Shown piece by piece: positions 46,821-57,737 of a stretch of DNA of 64,000 nucleotides. The notes under the pieces are model-generated. The model worked only from the letters and a program-made list of their open reading frames with translations, did no database searches and was not told the origin of the DNA. The stretch is from Elymus sibiricus (lineage: Eukaryota; Streptophyta; Magnoliopsida; Poales; Poaceae): contig CM077674.1 of assembly GCA_039707655.1 (NCBI GenBank), positions 236,941,904 through 237,005,903 on the forward strand, read 5' to 3'. The first letter of the stretch is position 1. Every line of letters begins with the position of its first letter. The position numbers and the translations under genes are program-made.

Positions 46821-49800
46821 TGTAACACCCCATGTAATTAACTACAGTCATCCCCTGTTAACAGTGCCATGTCATCATGATTAGCAGTGCATGATCATCA
46901 TTTGCATCATACTCCATTTCAAGTTTAGATTCAAATTGCAATTCAAATTAAAAGTGAAAATAAAAGTTGCTCAAAAACAGAAACTAAAATGTTCATTAAA
47001 TAACAAATAATTCAGAGACAATTATAAAAATATAATCAACATTTAATAAATTATTTAAATGACCATTTCAACCTAAAACAGTACCCAACAGCAACCTTTT
47101 TATCCATTTTTATTTAAATAAAATTTAAATGAAATCCTTTCTGGCTCAAACCAATTTTTGGTGATAGATAAAAATGCATTTTGAATATTGGACTAGGTCA
47201 CCCATTTTACTAAAGTCAATTGTGGGCCACACTTTTTGCAAAACAGTAGCAGAAAATTAGATAATAGAAAAACAGAAAAAGAAAACGAATAAAAAGAAAA
47301 AGGCCCGCCGCTACTGGGCCCTAGTCACCACACAGCCCAGCCCACCTAGCCCTATCCCCTACCCCGCACTGCTCACCCACGTCGCCCCGGTCGAGCACGC
47401 CGCACGCCCGCACTCGCCGCGCCGGCCCCCCCTTCTCCCTGGTCGACAACGGCCTCCCCACGCACGTCGCCCTGGCCGCCTTAACCGCCCCCAACCTCGC
47501 GGACCTGCCCCGACCACCTCACTCCCCCTCCCTTGCCATTTCCCTCTCCCCTTTCACTCTCTGCCCGAGCGACCGCCGTCGCCATCCACCGTCTCCGCCA
47601 CGGCCACCGGCGTCCGTTCGCGTCTCCGTCGAGCCCGTCGTCTTCGCCTCGTTCGACTACGTCATCCACCGCCCGCCATTTCGCTCGGGGAGGACCGCAC
47701 GAGCGGAATCGAGCGCGGGGCCGATCTCGCTGTCGCCGGCGAACTCCGGCAACCGCGGCTTTCCCTGCGCTACTAAGCCGTCACGGGCCTTTCTTGGCCG
47801 CTAGGTGAGCCACCACCCTCCTCTCTCTTCCTTCCCAAGCCCCTTCGCTAGCTATTCCGGCTGCCGCCATGAACGGCTGAGCCGAGCTCCGCGGTCGAGC
47901 TCGCTGCCGTCGTAGCGTTGGTCGTCGCGGTCCACCGAACCCGCCATCGCGTTCGTGGTCTCACGTAGAAGCCGTAGGAGTAGAGCGCCGTTCGTTTTAG
48001 CCTCCGTTTCACCGCGCGCGAGTTCGCCGGATTCGGGCCTCCGCCGATCTCGTCGCCGGCGACGACTCCGTCCACCTCAGGTCGCGAGACCGCCTGCGTT
48101 GGATGCGCCACTTCGTCCTCTTTCGAACGCAACCGGAATCATCCGTTTTGGTGCCCTATAGCTCGATCCCGAGCTACTCCGGCGAGAACGCCGCCGCGGG
48201 AGCTCGCCGGCGCGTCTCCGGCAACCCCGCCGACGTGGCAAGGTGGGGCCCGCCCCCAGTGAGACTGCCATGTGGGCCCCTGACCACGTTTGACCGGGTT
48301 GACCACGGTCAACCCGGATTACTGTTCACCTTTGAGCCACTGACGAGTGGGACCCGCGCGGTTAATTAGTTAAATCGGTTTTTAAAATAAATCTAATTAA
48401 TCTACAGTCGCTGACATGTGGGGTCCACCCCCCTAATTACTCAGTTAGTTTAAATTAATCTCTGTTATTTACCTCTGAGGCTGACAGGTGGGTCCCGCAG
48501 GCCAGGTTTGACCTGGACCGGGCGGTTTGACTTGCTGACGCAAGCATGACATCACCCTGACGTCATATGCCTTTTCTGGAATATCTGTTAATTTAAATAA
48601 TTTCAGAAAACTGTTTAAACTTTGGAAAATCGTAGAAAATTAACCGTAGCTCGGATGGAAAAACTTTCTACATGAAAGTTGCTCAGAACGACGAGACGAA
48701 TCCGAATACACGGTCAAAATGCTTGACCGACACTCCTAACTACCTGAACATGGATCCGTCCCCTCCGGTTCTGTATACCGAAATCAGCCTAAACGCCGGG
48801 AAAATATCCCAGATATTTTCCCGATTCGTCTGCGACATGTAGCAATGCATTAGGCCACCACTAACACTGCATACCACCATGTCATGCATCTGTGTTGCAT
48901 TATTTGCCTTTATTTATTGTTTCTTCCCCCTCTTCTTCTCCGATAGCCTCCGAGACCGACGCAGCTCAGGAGACAGACGACCCCACTGACGATCCCTCCT
49001 TTGCTGCAGAGCTTCCAGGCAAGCAACCCCCCTTGACGCATGCCTATATCACCTATTCTCTCTTCCTCCTGCTTGCATTAGATTTTGCTACTGCTATTGT
49101 TTTATCCTATTCTGATGCATAGCCTGTCCTTGTAACTGTTGTTGATACCTGCCTGTTATCCAAAATGCTTAGTATAGGTTGGATGTTTAATCATCTATGG
49201 CCCCTCTTCCTTGCTGTAGTTGCCCCGCTTTAGTATCTGTGTCCCGATTGATGTGATCGTCGGGCTGAGACCAGCTCATCACCACACATTCCCCCTAAGT
49301 TGCTCGACGCTGCAGAGCTAACATCGAGTGACGAGGGTGATACCTCTTATCTCACTCCTGATGTTGTCCCTGTAGTACAGCTATTCGGTTGTGGGTTACC
49401 GAGGGTGATTCCTCTTCCCCACCTCCGAAAAAGCTTTGTCGGTAACCCCGCTAGTGTGAATACCATCGAGGGTGATTCCTCAGGATCCACTTTGACGGGA
49501 TCATCGAGTAGGCGTCCAACGAGGGTGATTCCTCGGATTCTTGCTTGATGATATGGACACACAGTTACTTGCACTTTATTACTGTTGATACTGGATTAAG
49601 TCGGGTAGGCCCCGAGGGGTACCCGCGAGATATGGGAAGTCGGGTTGACCGAGAAGGTACCCGCGAGTTAATTACGAGGCGTGGCCGGGCAGGCGAACCG
49701 TGGGCCTGGCCCTTGCCACAAGTCCTCGAGACGGGGCATCGGGACCACAGAGTGTGGAGCAACCGCTCGTCACCGCGCGCTCCTAATGCACTAAGGGTTA

Positions 49801-50996
49801 GGATATGTAATCTGAGTAGGCCTTTGGCCTTTTCGCACTAACCAGCACGCGGGATGGTATGGGGCGGCCTCGTGGTATCAGCCAAAGTTCTTCAGAAGTC
49901 AGCGATTGAGCGGCGCACGCCGGGTTGGTCTGGTAAAGCCTGCGCTTGTATTAAGGGGGCTAGGACTGCTCACCGGCCGCGTTCGCAACGCGCAGGAGTG
50001 CAAAGGGCGATGGGCCCAAGACCCCTTCGCACTTAGGATGTAGACCGGCGTGCTGACCTCTCTGTTGAGCCTAGGTAGGGCTACGACGTGTCGATCACCC
50101 GAGGCCGGACATCACCAGGAACAAGGGTGTGCGGCCGAAGGGATCGAGCGTGTTGGGTAATGTGGTGCACCCCTGCAGGGAAGTATATCTATTCGAATAG
50201 CCGTGTCCACGGTAACAGGACGCTCGGAGAATATCCCGATCTACTACAACTAGAACTGGGTTAATATGATAGCTCCGGGATTGCTTTCTCGCAGGGAGTC
50301 GAGAAAGGATCTCTGGGCGAGATTGATGCTTGCTACTACTATTATATTTATGTACTAATCTGTACTCTCCTATTGCTGCAAGACCCTGAAGATGCTAGTC
50401 TTCGATAGGACTAGGCTTTTCCCCTTCTGTTCTGGCATTTCTGCAAATCAGTCCACATATACAGCCTTTCCTTGATAATGTTGCATACTGTAAGATAGAG
50501 CTGATGTCAGTCTTGCTGAGTACTTTGGATGAGTACTCACGGTTGCTCTGCTTTACTTTTTCCCCATACCCGATACTTGCGACCAGATGACGGAGCCCCG
50601 GAGCCAGCTGCCCCTGCTACCGACGACGACTACTACCACTACTACCCCGCCGGTTACTACTACTACGAGGAGCTCTTCGACGACCAGGAGTAGTTTAGGA
50701 GGCACCCAGGCAGGAGGCCTGCGCCTTTCGATCCAGTTGTTTTATTTCGCCCCGCCTTCTTAAAGGCCTATTCTGTTAACTTTGTGTCTGTACTCAGATA
50801 CCTGATGCTTCCGCTGATGCTTGTATGTCATGGAGCTTATGTATTCGAGCCCTCGAGGCCCTGGCTTGTAATATAAAGCTTGTATGACTTTATTTATGTT
50901 TTAGAGTTGTGTTGTGATATCTTCAAGTGAGTCCTTAGGCTTGATCGTGTACACTTGCATGTATGATTAGTACACGATTAAGTCGGGGGCGTCACA
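46821..50996 (+). mobile_element. Solo LARD-like LTR with target duplication
   Basis: A 4176-bp single LTR begins TGTAACACCCC and ends GGGGGCGTCACA, flanked by a perfect 5-bp duplication TAACA (46816-46820 and 50997-51001). The empty site is preserved in the sister unit at about 53093-53118. It has no internal domain, primer site or second LTR, so it is a solo LTR left by LTR-LTR recombination. It contains a GC-rich part (about 47300-48350), four copies of CGAGGGTGATTCCTC and the CTATTCGAATAG palindrome. Length and layout match LARD (Sukkula-like) LTRs. No gene is credible inside. Confidence 0.88.
49332..49534 (+). repeat. Fourfold CGAGGGTGATTCCTC repeat in the LARD LTR
   Basis: Copies at 49332-49346 (one change), 49400-49414, 49467-49481 and 49520-49534, spaced 53-68 bp. 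The motif has partial dyad symmetry (GAGG / CCTC). Confidence 0.8.
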
Positions 50997-51001
50997 TAAC
51001 A

Positions 51002-51190
51002 TCAATATCTTCTAGCTCAACAGGTGCAATATCATGCATAATTTCTTCATATAGAGTATACGGAATAGCACTCACACTAACACCCATATCACATGAAGCA
51101 TGATAGCAATGATCTCCAATCTTAACAGAAACAACAGGCATGCCAACTATGGGTTTGTTCTTCTCCCGTTCATCCTTAACATGTTTAGCA
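51002..51190 (-). pseudogene. D unit 1 protease, N-terminal part
   Basis: The minus strand encodes the region around the protease active site (CDMGVSVSAIPYTLY), continuing at 46820 across the solo LTR. The Asp is followed by Met-Gly rather than the more usual hydrophobic or Ser/Thr-Gly, so activity is doubtful even before the interruption. Confidence 0.7.
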
Positions 51191-52380
51191 ATCTAGCAGC
51201 CTCATCACAAAAGTAAATAACATCCCATCTAAATTATCAACCAAGAGATCTTTAACCATAGCAACATTGGGTTCAACTCTAATTTGTTCAGAGGGTCTAG
51301 GTGGTCTAATATTACTTTTCTTAACCACATTTGATACCTTAGCATGTTCTTTAATCCTAACAGGAAAAGGTGGTTTCTCAATATAAGCAGTAGGTAAAAC
51401 TATATCAACATGGTAAATAGTTATTCCTTTTTTAACCTCAATTGGTTCCTCAATCTTTTATTCAATAGGGGGGTGATATTTAAACCGTTTATCCTTAGGG
51501 AGATCAACATGAGCATCAAATGATTCACAAAAGGAAGCTACTACCTCAGAGTCAAGTCCATATTTAGTGCTAAACTTATGGAAAGCATCGGTAACCATAA
51601 AAGATTTAACACAATCAAACTCAAGCGTTATACTTGACTCTTTACATTTGTTGAGTTCCCAATCTTCAGAGTTGCGTTTAATTATTTCCAGAAGGTCCCA
51701 TCTGAATTCAATAGTTTTCTTCATAAAGGAGCCGGTCGAAGAAGAATCGAGCATATTTTGATTATCATGAGAAAGCCAAGCATAAATTTTTTGTAAGATA
51801 ATTTCCTTTGTGAGATCATGATTGGGGCATGTGTATGGCATGTACTTAAACCTCCCCCAAGCTTGAGCGATGCTTTCTCCTTCATGAGGCCAACAATTAT
51901 ATATATAATTCCAATCATGATGAACCAAATGCATAGGAATTTTTTTGATGGAATTCCAGCTTCAATCGGTTCCAGTCCCATGTATCAGTATCACTATATC
52001 ACATCTATGCCTTTCCCTCCAAAGTTAAAGGGAACACTTTATTATTAACTCCATCTCCAGATAGACCTGCAAGCTTAAACAATCCACAAAATTTCTTCCA
52101 CATAGATTAAGTGCATATCAGAATGTACCGTTCCATCTCCTACATAAGGATTAGATAGCATTTTCTCTATCATACCCAGAGGAATCTCTTAATAAATTTC
52201 TTTAGAGTTGGAGTAGGTTGAGGGGCAACTATTTATGGTTCTAGTCAAGGCGAAGATACCCCGAACAAACCCCTCAAAGGATTACTTTCCATATCCATAA
52301 GTGATAGTAAATTTCAGCACGTAATATAAATGTTTCCTTACCAAATTCCACTTACCAGAGGCGCTTCACTCCCTGGCAAC
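51191..52380 (-). pseudogene. D unit 1 gag
   Basis: The longest open piece is 51934-51458 (158 codons), a retrotransposon gag segment with HHDWNYIYN, WLSHDNQNMLDSS and KKTIEFRWDLLEII. The N-terminal gag near 52290-52000 is broken by stops and indels. The leader up to the primer-binding site is non-coding. It matches unit 2 (53564-54414) closely. Gag forms particles for the element. Confidence 0.75.
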
Positions 52381-52398
52381 TGCACCAGAAAAGAGTCT

Positions 52399-52562
52399 TG
52401 ATGACCCACAAGTGTAGGGGATCAATCGTAGTCCTTTCGATAAGTAAGAGTGTCAAACCCAATGAGGAGCAGAAGGAAATGACAAGCGGTTTTCAGCAAG
52501 GTATTTTCTGCAAGCACTGAAATTATCGGTAACGAGTAGTTTGATAGCAAAATAATTTGTAA
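52399..52562 (-). repeat. D unit 2 LTR fragment and unit 1 primer-binding site border
   Basis: About 164 bp of LTR 3' end identical in extent to 46111-46272. On its left (about 52369-52394), the element strand reads CTTTTCTGGTGCAGTTGCC, a variant primer-binding site for unit 1. Confidence 0.85.
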
Positions 52563-52786
52563 CATGATATATCTTATTTTCATCAAGATAAGCATATTTC
52601 AATGTATCAGGCAATTGTTTCAATTCAAACACAGGATCACCTTTAGGTGGTGGAGGACCTCCAAGAGTTTCAACAGGCAAATTGTGTTTAAGCATAGGTG
52701 GTTGATCAAAGAACATCTTATCTATTTCATTTCTTTCATTCATATGCATATCACTTTCATGGTCTAGCAAATATTATTCTAACGGA
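52563..52786 (-). pseudogene. D unit 2 RT start
   Basis: It encodes the LPDTLKYAYLDE segment and then the deletion junction into the LTR fragment. The reading frame runs artificially into LTR sequence. No catalytic RT motif remains. Confidence 0.7.
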
Positions 52787-53248
52787 TTAGTAGGAGGCAC
52801 AACAATAGAAGCAAGACCCATTCTTACTAGGAAATTCTTTATCATGAGGTTGTCTACTAAACTTGGAAAAATTAAACTCGTGAGATATATCACCAAATGT
52901 GACTCGAACCTTTTCTTTGACACAATCAATTTCAGCTTTAACAGTATTCAAGAAAGGTCTACCAAATATAATGGGACAAAAACTATCCTGTTGTGAACCA
53001 AGTACTAAGAAACCAGTAGGATATTTAACTTTACCACACAAGACTTCAACATCTCTAACAATCCCAAGTGGTGTGATAGTATCTCTATTTGCTAGCTTAA
53101 TACTAACATCAATATCTTCTAGCTCAACAGGTGCAATATCATGCATAATTTCTTCATATAGAGTATACGGAATAGCACTCACACTAACACCCATATCACA
53201 TAAACTATGATAGCAATGATCACCAATCTTAACAGAAACAATAGGCAT
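52787..53248 (-). pseudogene. D unit 2 protease
   Basis: One open frame of 153 codons with CDMGVSVSAIPYTLY at the active-site position and the conserved IIFGRPFLNT loop. The fold order matches a Gypsy aspartic protease. It is uninterrupted here, unlike unit 1, and shows the empty site of the solo LTR at about 53097. The frame ends before the RT region. Confidence 0.75.
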
Positions 53249-53563
53249 ACCAACTACGGGTTTGTTCTTCTCCCGTTCATCCTTAACAGGTTTAGCAATT
53301 CTAGCAGCCTCATCATAAAAGTAAATAACATCCCATCTAAATTATCAACCAAGAGATCTTTAACCATAGCAACATTGGGTTAAACTCTAATTTGTTCAGA
53401 GGGTCTAGGTGGTCTAATATTCTTTTCTTAACCACATTTGATACCTTAGCATGTTCTTTAATCCTAACAGGAAAAGGTGGTTTCTCAATATAAGCAGTGG
53501 TAAAATTGGATCAACATGGTAAATAGTTATTCCTTTTTTAACCTCAATTGGTTTCTCAATCTT
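53249..53563 (-). other. Gag-protease linker of D unit 2
   Basis: Degenerate coding sequence between gag and protease with stops in all frames. No separate gene. Confidence 0.5.
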
Positions 53564-54414
53564 TTATTCAATAGGGGGATGATATTTAAACCATTTATCC
53601 TTAGGGAGATCAACATGAGCAGCAAATGATTCACAAAAGGAAGCTACTACCTCAGAGTCAAGTCCATATTTAGTGCTAAAGTTATGAAAAGCATCGGTAA
53701 CCATAAAAGATTTAACACAATTGAACTCAAGCGTTATACCTGACTCTTTACCTTTGTCGAGTTCCCAATCTTCAGAGTTGCATTTAATTATTTCCAGAAG
53801 ATCCCATCTGAATTCAATAGTTTTCTTCATAAAGGAGCCGGTCGAAGAAGAATCGAGCATATTTTGATTATCATGAGAAAGCCAAGCATAAAAATTTTGT
53901 AAGATAATTTCCTTTGTGAGCTCATGATTGCGGCATGTGTACATAATGTACTTAAGCCTCCCCAAGTTTGAGTGATGCTTTCTCCTTCACGAGGCCAAAC
54001 TTTATATATATAATTCCAATCATGATGAACCAAATGCATAGGAGAATTTTTTTGATGGAATTCCAGCTTCAATCGGTTCCAGTCCCATGTATCAGTATCA
54101 TCACATAGCCTATACCACATCTATGCCTTTCCCTCCAAAGTTAAAGGGAATACTTTATTCTTAACTCCATCTCTGGATAGACTTGCAAGCTTAAACAATC
54201 CACAAATTTCTTCCACATAGATTAAGTGCATATCATAATGTACCATTCCATCTCCTGCATAAGGATTAGCTAGCAGTTTCTCTATCATACCCGGAGGAAT
54301 CTCATAATAAATTTCTTCAGAGTTGCAGTAGGTTGATGGGTAACTATTTATGGTTCCGCTCGAGGCGAAGATACCCAAAAACAAACCCCTCAAAGGATTA
54401 CTTTCCATATCCAT
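53564..54414 (-). pseudogene. D unit 2 gag
   Basis: Three pieces in shifting frames: 54414-54121 (start, MDMESNPLRG), 54120-about 53970 and 53965-53564. The last is a 133-codon gag core with the same motifs as unit 1. Small indels and stops separate them. ATG 54414 lies about 70 bp after the primer-binding site, a plausible original start. Confidence 0.75.
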
Positions 54415-54492
54415 AAGTGATAGTAAATTTGAGCACGTAATATAAATGTTTCCTTACCTAATTCCACTTACCAGAGGCACTTCACTCCCTGG

Positions 54493-54508
54493 CAACGGCA
54501 CCAGAAAA
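54493..54508 (-). promoter_or_regulatory. Gypsy D primer-binding site
   Basis: The element strand reads TCTGGTGCCGTTGCC shortly inside the LTR end at 54515. It is close to the Asp-tRNA-type site TGGCGCCGTTGCC common in cereal Gypsy elements. Confidence 0.7.
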
Positions 54509-54514
54509 GAGTCT

Positions 54515-56034
54515 TGATGACCCACAAGTATAGGGGATCAATCGTAGTACTTTCGATAAGTAAGAGTGTCAAACCCAACGAGGAGCAGAAGGAAATGACA
54601 AGCGGTTTTCAGCAAGGTATATTCTGCAAGCACTGAAATTATCGATAACGAGTAGTTTGATAGCAAGATAATTTGTAATAAGTAACAAGTAGCAATAGTA
54701 ACCAAGAGTGCAGCAAGGTGGCCCAATACTTTTTGTAGCAAAGGACAAACCGGAATGATTCCCTATAGTAAGTAAAGCGTTCTCGAGGACACATCGGAAT
54801 TTCATCTAGTCACTTTCATCATGTTGGTTTGATTCGTGTTCGCTACTTTGATAATATGATATGTTGGTGGACATGTGCTTGGGTGTTGTTCTTACTTCAA
54901 CAAGCCTCCCACTTATGATTACCCCCTCTCGCAAGCATCCGCAACTACTAAAGAAGAATTAAGATAACTCTAACCATAGCATTAAACATATGGATCCAAA
55001 TCGGCCCCTTACGAAATAGCGCATAAACTAGGGTTTAAACTTCTGTCACTCTAGCAACCCATCATCTAATTACTACTCCACAAAGCATTCCCTTAGGCCC
55101 AAAGATGGTGAAGTTTCATGTAGTCGACGTTCACATGACACCACTAAGAGAATCAACAACATACATATCATCAAAATATCGAACGAATACCAAATTCACA
55201 TGATTACTTATGACAAGACTTCTCCCATGTCCTCAAGAACAAAAGTAACTACTCACAACTCATATTCATGTTCATGATCAGAGGGGTATTAAATAGAATA
55301 ATGGATCTGAACATATGATCTTCCACCAACTAAACCAACTAGCATCAACTACAAGATGTAATCAACACTACTAGCAACCCACAGGTACCAATCTGAGGTT
55401 TTGAGACATAGATCGGATACAAGAGATGAACTAGGGTTTGAGATGAGATGGTGCTGGTGAAGATGTTGATGAAGATTAGTCCTCCCATGATGAGAGGATC
55501 ATGTGTGATGTCGATGGCGATGATTTCCCCCTCCCAGAGGGAAGCTTCATCGGCAGAATCTCTCTGCCGGAGAGCAAATTTGCTACTGCCCAAGTTCCGC
55601 CTCAAGATGGTGGTGCACCATCCCTAAAGTCTTCTCTTAATTTTTATTAGAGCAAATGGACTTATATACCAGAAAATGGTAGCCGGATGTGGGCCAAGGG
55701 CTCCACGAGCCACCAGGGCGCGCCCCGAGGGGTGGCGCGCCCTGGTGCCCTCGTGGGCTCCTGGGCCACCCCCTCCGGTACTTATTTCTTACATTATTTT
55801 TTATATATTCCAAAATAATTCCCCATGAAATTTCAGCTCATTTGGAGATGTGCAGAATAGGTATCTCTGATATAGCTTTTTTGGTCCAGAATTCCAGCTG
55901 CCGGAAATCTCCCTCCTTGTGTAAATCTTGCATATTAAGAGAGAAAAGGCGTTAGAATTGCTCCACAAAGTGTTATATGGATCAAAAACATTAAAAATAA
56001 TAGTAGTAATACATGATGCAAAATGGACGTATCA
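54515..56034 (-). repeat. Gypsy D full LTR
   Basis: 1520 bp. On the element strand it begins TGATACGTCCATTTTGC and ends GGGTCATCA. A TATA box (TATATAAG on the minus strand) lies at 55661-55668. It serves as 5' LTR for unit 2 and as 3' LTR for the internal segment on its right. Short ORFs are incidental. Confidence 0.85.
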
Positions 56035-57272
56035 ACTCCCCCAAGCTTAGACCTTGCTTGTGCTCAAGCGAAAGCCGATATGGATAATCATGCCCACATG
56101 TTTAGAGAGAGAGGTGTCGATAAAAAAGCAAATACGAACATAGCAGCATCATGATCATTATTATAACAACAATATTTATTATCATAAAACTTCTCATGAT
56201 AAAGTGACAATTCATCACAACAATGAAGTATAAGGCATAAACTTTCTTGAAAACTAACAAACTATTCTAGTCAACAATGCCATTGCAATTCATCATATTT
56301 TTAGGAAGGGTCACATATAGGAGCATTTTAGCAAGTCCACATACTCAAACATCATTTAGTCTTCCATGATTGCTAACACTCATGACATACATATGGAGCA
56401 AAAGTTCCAGCAAGACACATAAAAAGATAAGGGCTTGTGATTTTGCCTCCCAACTTATTCACCTCAAGGGTAATGTCAACAATAATAACTCATGCTCATT
56501 CATATCCAACTGGATATATGTGCCTAGATCTTTCCCCACCACATGATGCTTGCAAAAGAGAAATAAAAAGGAAATAGTGGAGAATGCTTTGACTCTTTGC
56601 ATAAAAATTAAATACATAAAAGTAAAGGATAGTCCCTTCGCAGAGGGAAGCAGAGGTTGTCATAAGCTTTTTGTTGTTGGATGCACAAGCTCTTAATGCA
56701 AAGGAACATTAGGTTATATTGCCACTTATGATAGCAACCTTTATTATACAGTCCGTCGCTTTTATTTCTTTGCCATCACAAGTTCGTACAACGCTTATTT
56801 CCCTTACAATAAAAGTTCAGACATATTTAGGGGCAATTTTTATTTTTTTGTATCGATGACAACTTACTTGAAGGATCTTATTAAATCCATAGGTAGATAT
56901 AGTGGACTCCCATGACATGAAACTGGGTTTAAGGGTTTTGAATGCACAAGTAGTATCTTTACTTGGTGCGGATTTTTGGCTAGCAAAGATATTGGGCAAG
57001 CACCACATGTTGGAGGATCGATGACACTATAACTTCTATGTGAATATGAACAAACATAACTCATTACGCTGTCTTCCTTGTCCAGTGTCAATAATTTGTC
57101 ATACAATACTTAATGGGGGCTCACAATCATAAAAGATGTCCAAGATAGTATATTTGCATGTGAATCTTCCCTTCCCTTATTAACTTTTTCATGAATTGCA
57201 TCATTGACTAAAACTATATTTGTTAACCTTCAATAAATTTTACCACTTATACTCTTCTTTATGTGGTGTCAT
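56035..57272 (-). other. 3' internal region of a further D unit
   Basis: Non-coding sequence upstream (element strand) of the polypurine tract ACTCCCCCAAGCTT (56034-56047, plus-strand view). It matches the usual long post-integrase region of this Gypsy type and has no ORF of note. It ends where an antisense LTR fragment of another family begins at 57273. The rest of this unit is outside or deleted. Confidence 0.6.
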
Positions 57273-57735
57273 TGTCGGTGTGAAAACTGACAGACCTCGG
57301 GTAGGGGGTCCTGATCTGTGGATCTTAAGCTAATGGTGTAAGGAGGACAAGGGAGACAATGTTTACCCAGGTTCGGGCCCTCTCGAAGAGGTAAACCCTA
57401 CGTCCTGCTGATATTGTATTGATGATGGAGTACAGAGTACAGAGTTGATCTACCATGAGATCTATGTCGAAACCCTAAGGTATGGTTGTGAATAATGCGG
57501 ATGCAGATGATCCATATCAACTAGGGTCCAGGGTTTAAATAGACACCCTAAACCCTAGAGGTACACGAGCCTATCGACCGATCAGGCCTACTTGGAGTAT
57601 ACGCCAAGTCTTCGGGTGTCCTTTCCTTCCACGCAGCTTCGGCCTTCTATACTTTCCGTAGGGCCCATACGAACATGCATGCGTGGGGCCCCTTAGTACA
57701 GGAATCTCTCAGTAGCCCTTGTACTAGTCTTTGGA
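57273..57735 (-). mobile_element. Truncated Gypsy LTR, antisense
   Basis: It starts TGTCGGTGTGAAAACTG on the plus strand, the reverse complement of an LTR 3' end. Inside are the GGTTCGGGCCCTC..AGAGGTAAACCCTACGTCC block and, on the minus strand, a TATTTAAACCC box, all standard for Triticeae Gypsy LTRs of this kind. Its 5' part is missing: the sequence changes to a plus-strand coding remnant at about 57735. Confidence 0.6.
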
Positions 57736-57737
57736 GC

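Larger units (their letters stand above)
46111..57272 (-). mobile_element. Gypsy array D: head-to-tail truncated units
   Basis: The minus-strand order is a 3' internal segment (57272-56035), full LTR (56034-54515), primer-binding site, gag, protease, RT start, and an LTR 3' fragment (about 52562-52399). A second set follows: primer-binding site, gag, protease (split by a solo LARD LTR), RT start and LTR 3' fragment (about 46272-46111). The deletion joining the start of RT to the LTR fragment is at the same place in both units, so it predates the duplication. This is the structure left by unequal recombination between repeats. Catalytic RT, RNase H and integrase are absent. The LTR starts TGATACGTCCATTTTGC on the element strand, as in an abundant Triticeae Gypsy family. 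Confidence 0.8.

Noticed and set aside
47481..48369. Several overlapping ORFs in GC-rich sequence
   Set aside because: They are open in many frames because of base composition, lie inside a solo LTR with clear borders and target duplication, and have no recognisable domain.
52453..52562. Novel C-terminal extension on the Gypsy D RT start
   Set aside because: It is LTR sequence read through after a deletion junction, not a new domain.
46111..57272. A simple full-length Gypsy element with target duplication
   Set aside because: The internal parts appear twice and RT, RNase H and integrase are missing. No matching target site was found at the right edge.
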